NCBI GenBank assembly: GCA_021495925.1
Contig: JAKEKT010000004.1
Location: 372,001 to 436,000 of the forward strand
Length of the DNA stretch: 64,000 nucleotides
Source of the DNA: Diplodia intermedia
Lineage: Eukaryota; Ascomycota; Dothideomycetes; Botryosphaeriales; Botryosphaeriaceae
Reading direction: 5' to 3'
Positions 21,676-32,482 of this stretch are shown piece by piece. The position numbers and the translations under genes are program-made. Position 1 is the first letter of the stretch. Each line of letters opens with the position of its first letter. A model generated the notes under the pieces. It did not search any database, was not told where the DNA came from, and worked only from the letters and a program-made list of their open reading frames with translations.

Positions 21676-23086
21676 TTAGAACTCAATGATAACCTTCAGC
21701 GCCTGGTTGGCCGAAGCGGCCTTGAACGTGGTGTAGGCGTTCATCATGTCGGTGAAAGCAAAGTCTAAATCAAACCAATCAACGATACTGAACGTCCGAC
21801 TCTCCAGAGAGCGTGTACTTACTGTGCGTGATGAGCTTCTCGGCGGGCAGCCTCTTGGCCGCCAGGAGCTTCAGCAGCATCGGCACCGTCGCCGTGTCCA
21901 CCAGTCTCGTAGTGATTGCTAAACACGAACATTAGCCTGAGATATACCTTTCCGAGCCGATAATTGCTGAAGGACGAGAGGAAGGAGAGGGATACGAATG
22001 ACACTCACCGATGTTCTTATTCCACAGCTTCTCCAAGTGCAGCTCGACGCTAGTGCCATGTACACCAACGTTGGCAATGGTGCCACCTGCTCCGACGAGC
22101 TCCTGGCACTGATGGAACGTCTGCGGGATGCCGACGACTTCGAGCACAGCGTCGCAGCCACGCCCCTCCGTCAAACGCATGACCGTCTCCTCGGCCTGGG
22201 GCGGCGTAGCCGTCGCGTGCGCGCCTAGCTCGCGGGCGAGCCTGAGCCGGTTCTCATCGAAATCCACGACCATGATAAGGCCGGGCGAGTAGAGCTGGGC
22301 CGTCAGCAGAGCAGCGAGGCCGACAGGCCCGGCGCCGATGATCAGCAGCGAGCAGCCAGGCTCGACCTTGGCGTTGAGTACGCCGCACTCGAAACCGGTG
22401 GGGAGGATGTCGCTGAGCATTACCGCCAGCTTGGGGTCAACGCCATCGGGCACCTTGTGCAGCGACGTCTCGGCGTTGGGGATGCGCACGTACTCGGCCT
22501 GCGTGCCGTCAATCGTGTTGCCCAGCACCCACCCGCCCGTCTCACACTGCGAGTGCATCCCCTTACGGCAGTAGTGACATGTGCCGCACGAAGTGACGGC
22601 CGGGATCAGCACCAGATCGCCTTCCTTGAACTTGCTGACCGACGAGCCTGCCCGCGAGATGACCCCAACACCCTCATGGCCCAGCACCGTCCCCGGCCCG
22701 CATGATGGCACGTGGCCCTTCATGATGTGCAGGTCCGTCCCGCAGATGGTCGTGTACTTGAGCTGCACGATGGCGTCGCCTGGCAGCTGAAGCTCTGGTA
22801 CCGGCCGTTCTTCCAGCGCCACGTCGCTGTCGGGGCCGTTGTAGACGAGAGCTTTCATGGTCGAGGCGCGGGCCAATTGCTGAATTGGACGGAAGGTTAC
22901 TGCTTGCTGTCTTGAGTAGTTGCTGGTGATGGGTCGGCAGGCCTTGGTTGCTGCCGCGGGCATGTATGCTATGTTGCGTTGTTGGACAAGACGGTTCCGC
23001 ACCGCACCGGATGCTCGGATGCTCCCGCGGGGAAGCATGGCCGAGCATCTAGGAATGCATCTCTGGGCCCGGAGAGATGGAAACAT
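21676..23086 (-). CDS. Zinc-dependent alcohol dehydrogenase (MDR family)
   Basis: Exons are 23086-22009, 21918-21823 and 21764-21676. From 23086 the product is 420 residues; from the internal ATG at 22858 it is 344, the usual family length. Catalytic-zinc residues lie in TTICGTDLHI and GHEGVGVI. The structural-zinc cysteines are in CGTCHYCRKGMHSQC. The NAD-binding Rossmann motif GAGPVGLAALL is followed by an acidic residue in VVDFDENRLRL, which suggests NAD. The last exons give AITTRLVDTATVPMLLKLLA and FAFTDMMNAYTTFKAA. By family it oxidises or reduces secondary or short-chain alcohols. The extension from 23086 is Arg/Ser/Ala-rich, nearly without acidic residues, and resembles a mitochondrial presequence, so two start sites may give two locations. 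An even earlier in-frame ATG is at 23233. Introns are 90 and 58 nt. Confidence 0.85.
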
Positions 23087-23784
23087 GAGGGATGCGATTG
23101 GCGTGCTGTTGGTGTTAAAGTTTGCCGGGGAAGCTCGTGAAGGCGGGTTGGATCTGGCTATGATGATCGAGACATGAGTGCGGCAGGCCAGCAAGTTAAA
23201 GAGCCAGGCTCGGATGGCATGCAGATGTGTCATTACAGACGCGGGGTATCCTACGCCGCAGAGGATTCGTAGATCCTAGACAAGGGTGGTGCAATCATCA
23301 GCAGATGTCACGATGAGGCTGGGCATGAGACGTGAAGAACAGGCCATTCCTCGGGTCAGCTGTGACTCGTTGAGGCACGGACATCGCCATTCATCCGGCC
23401 GTGTAGTTCGATGTGGCTGGATCTGCAGCCCTGCATGACTCCGTACATGAATGAGGTGTCCGCGGCTTGGCGACTCGGATGACCGGAATGGCCCTCCACT
23501 TCTGGTGATCCCGATCGTTCATCTATTGGACATGAGCATAGATTGGCAATTGCTTTGTCGCTCCCAGCCGCATGTGTCGGTGACATGTTCCTGTGGGTCT
23601 TTGCGGGGAGACGGAAGGCGTCGCAAGGATCGAGGCGGGGAAATAAGCTTTGCGAGCAACCTTCAGAACAGAGCTAGCAATTGGACAGCAGAGTGGAAAC
23701 ATGTTGCAAATAAAACCTTCTTTTTTCTTTTCACGGGCCTCATTGCCTATCAAGGCCCTGCTGCCGCCGGAAAATTAAGGTATT
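23087..23784. other. Intergenic, ADH promoter and ETF-QO 3' flank
   Basis: No supported gene on either strand. A short T-rich run lies at about 23718-23731. Confidence 0.4.
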
Positions 23785-25722
23785 TTATGTCATGTAGTAC
23801 TTGGGGCCATCGCCACCAGTGGGGCAGACCCAGTTGATGTCCTGGGAAGGTGCCTTGATGTCACATGTCTTGCAGTGGACGCAGCTGTTATCCAGTTAGC
23901 GAGGCACATCGAGCACAACTGCGGAGAAGACGTACTTTTGGGAGTTGATCTGGAACCTCACGCCCAGGTCCTTGCTCTCATCCTCTACATACTCGTACAC
24001 ACCGGCAGGACAGAACCGGTTTTCAAGACCCTTGAACCGGGGCCACTCCTTAAGCGCATGCGCATCCCAGTCCCTGACTTGCAAATGAACGGGTTGGTCT
24101 TCCTCGTGGTTGGTACCGGAGCGGCTGACGCTGGTCAAAATATCAAAACTGATCTTGCCGTCCGGCTTGGGGTATTCAATCTTCTGGCTGTCATCGACAT
24201 GCTTGGTGGTTGCGTGGTCAGGCTTTCCGTGCTTGAAAGTCCAGGGCTCCTTGCCCCTGAGGACGAACGCTGTGATTCCAGAGTACAAGACACCGCCGTA
24301 GAGGCCCAGCGGGTTGTGGAAAGAGGGGCGCATGTTACGGACCTCCTTCAGCTCGCTCCAGATCGTGGAGTTTCGCAGCTTGTCCTCATAGTCGTATAGG
24401 AAGATCGCCCCGTCGTCCGAGTTGGAACCGAGGGCTGTGTAGGCAGCCTCAGCGGCCAGCATTCCAGACTGCATGGCAGTGTGTGTGCCCTTGATCTTGG
24501 GAAGATTGAGGAAACCGGCTGTATCGCCAATGAGAGCACCGCCAGGGAACGCGCACTTCGGGATCGATTGGAAGCCACCCTCATTCAAGGTGCGAGCTGC
24601 GTACGAGATGCACTTGCCTCCCTCGAGATACTTCTTGTAGAACGGGTGCTGCTTCATCTTCTGGAACTCCCCGTAAGGAGAAAGCCAAGGGTTGGGATAG
24701 TCCAATCCAACAACCAGGCCAATGCTGACCATGTTGTCGCCAAAGTGGTACATCCAGCCACCGCCGTACGTGTCCTTGGGGAGCGGGTATCCAAGCGAGT
24801 GTGCTACCAGGCCAGATTCGAATTTTTCAGGGTCAATCTCCCAAACTTCCTTGATGCCAAGGCCGTAGGTCTGGTGTTCCGAGTCCCTCCTCAAGTCAAA
24901 CTTCTTGACGACTTGCTTGGTTAAGCTACCGTGGCAGCCTTCAGCAAGGAGCGTGCACCGGGCATGGAACTCCATGCCGCGCTCGAACGAATCCTTGGGG
25001 GTGCCATCTCTGGCAAGGCCCAGGTCGTTCGTTGCCACGCCCTTGACGGAGCCATCAGGAGTGTAGAGAATCTCGGAGGCAGAGAAGCCCGCGTAGATCT
25101 CGACGCCAACCTCCTCGGCGCGCTCGCCGAGCCACTTGACCAATTGGTTCAGACTTATGATATGGTTGCCATGGTTGTTCATTTGCGGAGGCACGGGCAG
25201 CCAGACGGACTTGTTCGAGGTGAGGAAGCGCATCATCTCCCTCTTTGCAGGGGTGGCATGCTCGAAGCGGTTGGGGTTTTCTTCCGAGTTCCAGTCGGGC
25301 AACAGCTGGTCCAGGGCGGAAGGCTGGATGACATTGCCCGACACGATGTGGTCTCCTATCTCGCCGGCCTTCTCTAACAGCAGAACGCGAAAGTCCTCAT
25401 TGCCTGCTTCGTTGGCGAGCTGCTTCAGGCGGATGGCGGCACTGAGGCCGGCGGGACCACCGCCAATAATACAGACATCGACTTGGTCGGCCTCGCGCTC
25501 GATTTGGCTGGGGTCGAAGGAATCGTCGACTTCGGCGAGGCGGGTGCGGGCGGTGTTGGACAGGGCTCGTCTTTGGCCGGCGACGCGAAGTGCTGGTCTG
25601 TAGGCGCTGAGAGGCGAGCGAGTGGTCGCGGCCGCAAAAGTCCTCGCGGAAAAGCGAGCGGGTGCGAAGCGCGGGACGAGAGCGCGACGCAGGACGGACG
25701 GAGCAACTATCCTGGATGCCAT
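23785..25722 (-). CDS. Electron transfer flavoprotein-ubiquinone oxidoreductase
   Basis: Two exons, 25722-23936 and 23884-23785, 628 residues. The Arg/Ala/Ser-rich N-terminus is a mitochondrial presequence. The FAD-binding motif VDVCIIGGGPAGLSAAIRL follows at about residue 78. Family landmarks include EKAGEIGDHIVSGNVIQP, LAEGCHGSLTKQVV, ALIGDTAGFLNLPKIKGTHT and MQSGMLAAEA. The C-terminal 4Fe-4S cluster uses four cysteines: one in ENRFCPAGVYEY and three in NCVHCKTCDIKAP. The second of these motifs exists only after removal of a 51 nt intron with GTACGT, GCTAAC and CAG signals. The protein is in the inner mitochondrial membrane and passes electrons from ETF (fatty-acid and amino-acid oxidation) to ubiquinone. 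The sequence ends in the typical GGDGPKYYMT. Confidence 0.95.
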
Positions 25723-26711
25723 GGTGAAGGGAAATGTGCAGCACCCCGCAACAGCATCGGAGCAGGGGCAGGAGGCAATTGAATGCGGCCACGGGCCGGG
25801 GAAAGCACTATGACGCCGACGGGCAAGGCCGAGGTTGCCGTCGCGGGCTGGTGTGCGCGTGAAGATTTGCCGCAGGGGTCGCTCTGCCGAACCGTATCTA
25901 GCCGCCGCGCAGCCAAACAGCGTCGAGCAGATTGTCAGCCCCCGGTCAACCTCCACCTCCAGCCCTTCTGGCTGATCGCGCAGGCCAACCCGCCCGCCCC
26001 AGGCAGCCAGGCCCAGCCTCTGATGTCCCGCCATGGCCTGCGCATCGTGAGTGCGACGCTTGTGGGAGCCACGAAGACTCATCAAACTTGTGGACCCGTT
26101 GGCTTCATGTCTTATGATGCTCGTGCCACGGCGATTCGTTGAGTCGGTGGATCGAGAGCGGGTGGATTCTGCGATATCGCTCCCACAGACGCGTCTGCGT
26201 TGAGGCTGCGAGGCGAAATCGGCCTTGCTGTTCCCAGCCTCTGTCGGGCGTGTCTTCCTTTCTGTTGTTTCCGTCTTTGCCTATACGGCAGCCCTAACCG
26301 AGGGCATTTAAAGAGCATGGAGGCCCCGGCACTTGTCCGTCTTGGTCGCACAGGATGGAAGGCAATCAGTACATGCAAGATGGACCCTATTTGCTCGAAG
26401 TGTCTAGCGAAGGGAGCTGTTACTGTCGACGGGATAGAAGAAAGTGAGCATTGGGACATGGGCTGCCCAACCGCGCGTGGCCCCTTCTTCGGTGGGTGTC
26501 GCTCTCGAAACGTCATCGAGCACAACGCTCTTTCTGCGAGGCGACGGCTTGGTAGGCGTTGGCAGTCGCCCAATTCGCGGTTTCCTTAGCTGTCTCGTTC
26601 TCGCAGGGCGATTCTGCAGCTTCGCCTCATCTCCATAATCAATGCGGCGTTCCCCATTCTTTCTTTGCATCTCCCACCCTCGAGTCGACGTGAGTGAGAG
26701 TGTGGGCGAAG
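25723..26711. other. Divergent intergenic region, ETF-QO / 26.7 kb gene
   Basis: Almost 1 kb between divergent starts. It must hold both promoters. No gene, tRNA or repeat is supported. Confidence 0.4.
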
Positions 26712-28676
26712 ATGGCGGGCCACATCGAAGCACCCAAGTTCGAGCTGCTGCGAGCAAAGTGGGAAGCGCAGCAGGCCAACCCAAACAACCTCCCGCTGCC
26801 GCCAACCACTCCGGGCCGCACACCTGCCCAGCAGCGCCAATTCTACACTTCTTCCAGCGAGACACGTGAATCCAAGGTCCGCCGCTTCAGCTCTTTTGCC
26901 ACATTCGCAACCCCCATCAACCCGTTCACCCGCCGCGATCGAGCCGCTATGCCCTTTCCCAAGTCGCCTTCGTACAAGGCCCTCGTCGCTCCCGAAAAGC
27001 GCGAGGAGCCTCCGCCTCCTCTGAAGCGCGGCCCTGGAAGCAGGCTCCCGTCCTTCAAGAGCTCTTCGAATTCCATGCCTCCGCCAGCATTGCCGTCCGC
27101 GAAGCACGACAACCAACCCTCCGAGCGCCGGACGACGGGGCGCCTTGCAAGGAGCCAGACCACCAGCAACATCCCGCTGCTCACATCTAGCGCGCCCGAG
27201 CCTGTGCAGCAATTTGCGGCGAAGCGTCTACCGTCTGGCCTTCCGCCACGCAAGACGACGGGACTGAGACAACCATCGCAATCCACGAGCAACCTCATCC
27301 GCAGCAGACCGCCCACGCCGCACCGTAGCGCTGACGAGCCAATGCCTGTCACTCCTCACTCCACCAACAATCTTATTTCTTTGACTTCCTCGAGCTCATC
27401 CACCAGTGTTCGCAGCAAGCTTCCCACGCCGGCTCTGAACCGGGATACCAGGCAGTCAGGGATGGCGACCAAGATGTTCGGAGGCATGTTGAAGACGCCG
27501 AAAGCCGGGGGAAAACGCTCGTACACGCAACCTAATCTCACAAGTGCGGCAAACACGTCGGCTCAGCTTGTCACGCCGCGAAAGACGGTCTTTAGGGAAG
27601 AGTTTGCTACGAAGACACCACGGTACATGGCAAGCGAGAACTCCAAGCCGCTCCCGTCCAGTGATGATCTCTTTGGCCCAATTGGTGGAGTTGAAGTCCC
27701 AGAAGTTCTAGACGACGAAGATCCTAGGCGGTACGGAGCACTTGGCGCGAAAGACTGGGGAGGCTTGCCCGCCATTGAGACTCCTACGACGATCAAGCCC
27801 ACCAGGAAATCTGACATTGCTCACAGGAGACGTCGGTCACAGCTTCCTCGTCTTCATTCCGCAGGCTCCCTTCCCCAGAACAATCTTCTTACGCCGCTCT
27901 CCCCGCCTTTCCCGCGCACTCCCCGCCACTCCACCGCCCACAGCCAAAACCTGTTTTCCCCCGGCAGTGGTACCAATCCTCCCACCATTCTACGCCATTC
28001 GCACCTATCACCTTGCCTGGAAGACTCGAACCCAAAGACGGCCATACGCTTCATCTCAACCGGTCATATCCGTGCATGGTCGCCTCCCCCGTCTCCAACG
28101 CCGACGCCGTCTTCTCAATCATCGTCCTCCCCAAGCCTCCCTTCGTCCCCAACTCCCACAAGCGGTGGCAACCGAGACGTCAACGCTCCTCCTCCGAGTT
28201 ACGCCCTCGTCAACAGGGCCCAACCCTCGTCTTACTGGGCCGGCCGCTTCATGTCGGGCTTCGACCGGCTGCGCCTTGACGCCTTCCACGCCGAGGGTCA
28301 CGCCTTCCGCACCTCGGGCCGCGTGTCGGACACGTTCGGCTCCTTCGTCGACGGCACCGAGGAGGCCCGCGCCCGCCGCGTCTTTGCCGAGCTGGCCGCT
28401 TGTTGTCGTTCTGACGAGGCGGCTCGCAGCTTGCGAGACTTTCAAAGCGAATGGGCGCGTAGGTGCGGCAGCGTTGCGTGCATGCCTTCGCCAGCGGTGA
28501 TAGTGTTGAATGGTGGAGGTGGGAGCGGGAATGAGGATAAACCGGGCGGCAGTGGTAACAACGTGTCGACGGGTGGGGGTGAGGAGGGCTTGAGGGGTGG
28601 TGAGAGCAAGGGAAGGAAGACGGGAATGGGCTTCATGGACAGGCTCAGGGGTATTGCGAGGAAGACGAGCGCCTAG
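26712..28676 (+). CDS. Unrecognised, largely disordered fungal protein
   Basis: A single frame of 654 residues. Roughly the first 450 residues are rich in Ser, Pro, Thr, Arg and Lys, with many SP/TP pairs (possible proline-directed phosphorylation sites) and no clear globular domain. Around 500-570 the sequence looks folded: SSYWAGRFMSGFDRLRLDAFH, then a Cys-containing helical stretch LAACCRSDEAARSLRDFQSEW. The tail is Gly-rich and ends in a basic helix (GFMDRLRGIARKTSA). The SYW-GRFM-DR pattern is one I associate with uncharacterised ascomycete proteins, but I do not know a function. The first ATG (26712) follows a GTG-started extension of the same frame. In-frame introns hidden in the low-complexity part cannot be excluded. 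Confidence 0.7.
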   Translation: MAGHIEAPKFELLRAKWEAQQANPNNLPLPPTTPGRTPAQQRQFYTSSSETRESKVRRFSSFATFATPINPFTRRDRAAMPFPKSPSYKALVAPEKREEPPPPLKRGPGSRLPSFKSSSNSMPPPALPSAKHDNQPSERRTTGRLARSQTTSNIPLLTSSAPEPVQQFAAKRLPSGLPPRKTTGLRQPSQSTSNLIRSRPPTPHRSADEPMPVTPHSTNNLISLTSSSSSTSVRSKLPTPALNRDTRQSGMATKMFGGMLKTPKAGGKRSYTQPNLTSAANTSAQLVTPRKTVFREEFATKTPRYMASENSKPLPSSDDLFGPIGGVEVPEVLDDEDPRRYGALGAKDWGGLPAIETPTTIKPTRKSDIAHRRRRSQLPRLHSAGSLPQNNLLTPLSPPFPRTPRHSTAHSQNLFSPGSGTNPPTILRHSHLSPCLEDSNPKTAIRFISTGHIRAWSPPPSPTPTPSSQSSSSPSLPSSPTPTSGGNRDVNAPPPSYALVNRAQPSSYWAGRFMSGFDRLRLDAFHAEGHAFRTSGRVSDTFGSFVDGTEEARARRVFAELAACCRSDEAARSLRDFQSEWARRCGSVACMPSPAVIVLNGGGGSGNEDKPGGSGNNVSTGGGEEGLRGGESKGRKTGMGFMDRLRGIARKTSA

Positions 28677-29327
28677 GGCGATCAGAAGGATGGAGGGTTT
28701 ACGGATTCTACGATGTTTGACGACTGTATGAGATGATGAAGGGTAATGACGATACCGAGGAAGGGTTCCAGAGCACATTCGATAACAGGGAAGCTTTGGG
28801 GTTTAACGGGGAAAACGTCAAGGTGCTATTTTGAGGTCGGGCGTCTTTCATAGCGCGCCTGACTTTCCTTGACGGCTGCATTGGGGGAGAGTAAGGTTTG
28901 TACGATATTATGAGATTCACGATCGACGGTCCATGAGCTGTGAGTCAAGGGAAAGGTTATAGGATAGCTCAGAAACGGTTGTTTCATGGCCTACCTCTGT
29001 CTAGGACTCGAGGTATTGAAATGGAATGATAATTGCCAATCGCTGGCCCGCCTACTTTGCCAAAACCATCCGGCAAACTTATACACGAAAACGGTCTTTT
29101 TCTCTCACGTACGATAAATCCCGCCCTGTTGCCGGAGTGTAAAACGCCTCGTCATCGCCGTCGTAATTCTGCCCTCTTAGCCGCCCGAATAACTCGGGTT
29201 TTCTGGTTCGAGGGACACCACTCACTCCCCACTTACCCAACGAGTCCCTTTTGATGAAGATTCTACGATGCTGATGGAAAAGAAGAAGATAGAAAGGAGG
29301 AATGAAAAGAGAAAGATCCAAAGCTTC
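28677..29327. other. Intergenic, convergent 3' ends
   Basis: 3' flanks of the 26.7 kb gene and TFB2, with AT-richer stretches. No gene is seen. Confidence 0.45.
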
Positions 29328-31007
29328 TCACGCCCTCTTCTGCCGATTCTTGATATACTGCGAAATCTGCTCCACGCGGGTCAAAAACATGAGCCGCCTC
29401 GCGTCGTTGCTCCAGACCAGTACGCCAATGTGGCCCGCGTACTCCTTCAGGTCGCGGAACTCGTCCCAGTCCTTGAAGTCCTTGAACAGGAAGCCTTCGG
29501 TGGCGCGCATGCGGTCGCCCTCGATCTGCCACAGGCGGATCTGGTCGACGACGGTGGGCGGGAGCACGGGGTTCTTGCGCTGCATCTGCGGGTGGGCGTA
29601 CGTGTCGAGGTAGGAGATGATCTGGTCGGACGTGATGCCGAGGCCGATGGCACGCTGGACGGATTCCTTGGTGAGCTTTCCGGACACCAGGTTGGGGAAG
29701 CGCGTCTCAAGCTCGGTAAAGAGGGCGAGCACGGCGATTTGCAGTTCGCTGCTTGTGTAGGCGTAGAGACGGTAGTTGGTCTCAATGATGATGTAGCCCT
29801 TAGTGCCCGAGGTCGACGTGCTGTTGAGGGCGCTGGAGAAGGAGTCGGTGTTGTTGAGGGCAGCGGCGTCCGAGGTCAGTGTGGTGGCGAGGCGCGTGGG
29901 GTAGAAGCGGGTGGATTTGGACGAGGTACGGTAAACAATGCCGAAGTCGTTGAGGTCGTCGAGCATTTGGAGTTGGGTTGCCGTTAGGCTGTCGGTGCTG
30001 TAGTCTTGTCCCAGATCGAGACTGCCTAGCATGAAAAGAAAGGATAGGACGTCGACGTTGTCCATTTTGAGCTGTTGAACGGTTAGGTCCGTATTGCAAG
30101 TTGCATGCTCACCCCGTTGTCGTCTAGTACAGCCATAGAGACGGAAAGGAGGGAGACGGTATGATGGACGAGGGAACAGAAAATCCACAACAACAGAGGG
30201 CAGCGACTTTCATGAAAGACTTTGGCCATACCTTATGTGCATTTTCAAGGTACACGATCAACAGGCTCCACACTTGCGCGTTCACTTCCTGCAGCAAGAA
30301 CGAGAAGCCTGCTTGTGTGATGCTCGCCCTTCCTCCTCTCGACTCAATAAAATGACCCAGGTCCAACAGCGTTTTTGACGCAGGACTAATTTCCGATCTG
30401 CCTCCCAGCACCGAGCCTGCACTGCCGACCATGTAGTGCAATATAGCCTCCCACTGCCCTCTCGCAAACTCGTCTAGTACTTCTATTGAGACGCGCTTGC
30501 CCGTTTCCACGCATGGCACGCCGAAGGACCTGTGGTTGCCTCCTCCGGTGAGGGCTTGCCTGAGCGAGTTCTGGAAGCCGCTGGCGAGCCGATAGGCGCG
30601 CTGTCCCTTGGTCTCTTGCGCTTGGGTGATGATGTGGAGGCTCTCAAGCACGGAAATGGCTTTGTCTTTTTCTCTACGCAAACGGGACGCATTAGCCCGA
30701 GGCTTGGTTGGCCTGAGTGGAGAGGTTGTTTTCGCACCCGTTCGAATCATCGCGAATCCATGTCTCGAGCTCCGTGGCGGGGAGGGGACCGGTCATGTAG
30801 AGCATCGCCATGACAATCGTCTTCGCTGCGGGGCGCGGAAACGTTAGCTTTGCCACATGCAGAGTCGCAGCCGGACTACTGACCCAAGTGAGGTAGCATG
30901 CGGCGAAAGACGGCCAGGACGGCCGAGGGTTGCTGGTACAGGCGCTTGTGGATGGCGCCGGACAGGCCCTCGAGGTAGTCGAGAGCCTGCGATGAGGAGG
31001 TCGACAT
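29328..31007 (-). CDS. tfb2: TFIIH subunit TFB2 (p52)
   Basis: Four exons: 31007-30884, 30825-30738, 30673-30232 and 30071-29328, 465 residues, close to human p52. The N-terminus reads ALDYLEGLSGAIHKRLYQQP, then VMAMLYMTGPLPATELETWI. The middle has FGVPCVETGKRVSIEVLDEF and AQVWSLLIVYLENA. The last exon starts LKMDNVDVLSFLFMLGSLDL and includes GYIIIETNYRLYAYTSSELQ and the C-terminal module ending KEYAGHIGVLVWSNDARRLM. TFB2 is part of the TFIIH core, where it anchors and stimulates the XPB/Ssl2 translocase in transcription initiation and nucleotide excision repair. Intron 3 (160 nt) is long but has a CTAAC branch site near its end; a small extra exon inside could not be placed in frame. It is divergent from the thioesterase gene, with 258 bp between starts. 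Confidence 0.93.
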
Positions 31008-31265
31008 GGTGGTACGGCGGCGGGCGGTCGAGGTCGTTCGCACGCTTCGCTAGGGCAGGGCCATTGTCGGGGGCCGGTAAGCGAAGGTGGACGAGGCAAA
31101 GGAAAGGACGCCGGTGGGTTGACTGCGCAGCTACAATACAAAGCGACGTGCACGCGAGTCAGTCGCAGCTGCCTGTAGGGCTGAACGAGCCCCCGGCCGC
31201 CGAGCGACGTCACCGCTCCCCATCACATCCCCGCGGCGTGCACGAGCGGTCGAATTCCATCAATT
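31008..31265. promoter_or_regulatory. Shared divergent promoter, TFB2 / thioesterase
   Basis: 258 bp between divergent ATGs. No TATA element is evident. The arrangement implies overlapping promoters. Confidence 0.45.
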
Positions 31266-32318
31266 ATGTCCCCGAAAACTCTCAAGTTCGTGAATTCAGT
31301 GAGTGCCGGTTCATGCTGTGGGCCGGATGGGCCTATGCTAACGCCCATTGCCTCCAGGTCTGGAAGTCATTCCAAGCCACCTCTGGCTTGGAGCCGAGGT
31401 AGATACTCATCCCTCGTCCATAGCATTTCTTTACTGACCATTGACTGACCAGACTACTGAACAATGTACGTGGCCTCTCTCCAATTCTGTTGCCGCATCT
31501 GCTATCCGGATCGGCAAAAGCAATCACTCCACCATCACGACGCCTTGGTCATTGGATCCGACCCCTTATCTTCGTCATTACCGGAGAATCTAGGGAATCG
31601 ACCTCTAAGCTGACTGTCCAATCAGCTTCGCATCACCAATGCCATCCCAGGCCGTGTCAAATTCGAACTCGACATTGAAAGGCACCACACCAACCGCCTG
31701 AAAATTCTCCATGGCGGCACCATCGCCAGCATGGGTAAGCATCATACATTCCATTGCTTTGTCTATCAAACATTCTCGCTGACACACAGTCGCAGTCGAT
31801 CTCGGCGGCTCGCTTGCTGTGGCTTCGAGAGGCCTTTTCGCAACGGGCGTCTCGACAGACTTGAACGGTATGCACCTCACCCCAGGTAATACTGTAGAGA
31901 TTCGGATACTGTTTGCTCATGCTTATAGTGACCTACCTCAACTCCGGCGGTACCGAGGGAAATACTATCCGCGCCGAAGTAACTTGCGACAAGTGTACGT
32001 CGAAGCCATTCCGCACTAATCCAAGTTGAAAAGGTTAGATTCGGCTGACGCTTCCATGATGCAGTCGGTAAGACACTGGCGTACACAAACATCAGGTTCC
32101 TCAACGACAAGGATGAGATCGTGGCGCGAGGTAGCCACACGAAGTATGTGATCGTCACTCTCATTCAACATATCTATCCAAGCATAGTGGGAGTTGCCAA
32201 TGATTCTAATTCGACGAATAGGTACGTGTCATTCGCTTGGAAGGACGAGAACAATATTGTCGAGGAGCTTAAGGCGGAAGAGGCGGCATCAAATGAATCC
32301 GGAGAGACGAAGCAGTAA
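31266..32318 (+). CDS. PaaI/ACOT13-type hotdog thioesterase
   Basis: Eight small exons: 31266-31298, 31358-31398, 31453-31465, 31626-31734, 31796-31867, 31929-31994, 32065-32143 and 32222-32318, giving 169 residues. The third exon is 13 nt. The spliced product reads LRITNAIPGRVKFELDI, then RLKILHGGTIASMVDLGGSL, the HGG-x(n)-D signature of the hotdog 4HBT family. It continues STDLNVTYLNSGGTEGNTIR and GKTLAYTNIRFLNDKDEIVA, ending ARGSHTKYVSFAWKD. By family it hydrolyses acyl-CoA thioesters. The predicted catalytic Asp is in MVDLGG. Two acceptor AGs compete before that exon; the second (ending 31795) gives the family join SMVDLG without two extra residues. No targeting sequence is obvious. Confidence 0.9.
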
Positions 32319-32482
32319 ATAGACACGCCTGCTACAAAGTCAAAGAGATTACCGCCAGTTTCTTAACCCGGGTAGACTTGGAGAATAGAGCCAACCGTGC
32401 CGGAAACATCAGGGTCTTCATTTGTGGTATCATAGTCTCAGCCTAAATATGATGTCTAACCTAGTTTGTGTGCATGGAAAGT

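Noticed and set aside
31466..31625. Hidden small exons in the 160 nt introns of the thioesterase (and of TFB2 at 30072-30231)
   Set aside because: No internal segment has both splice signals and a length that keeps the frame. Single longer introns explain the joins.
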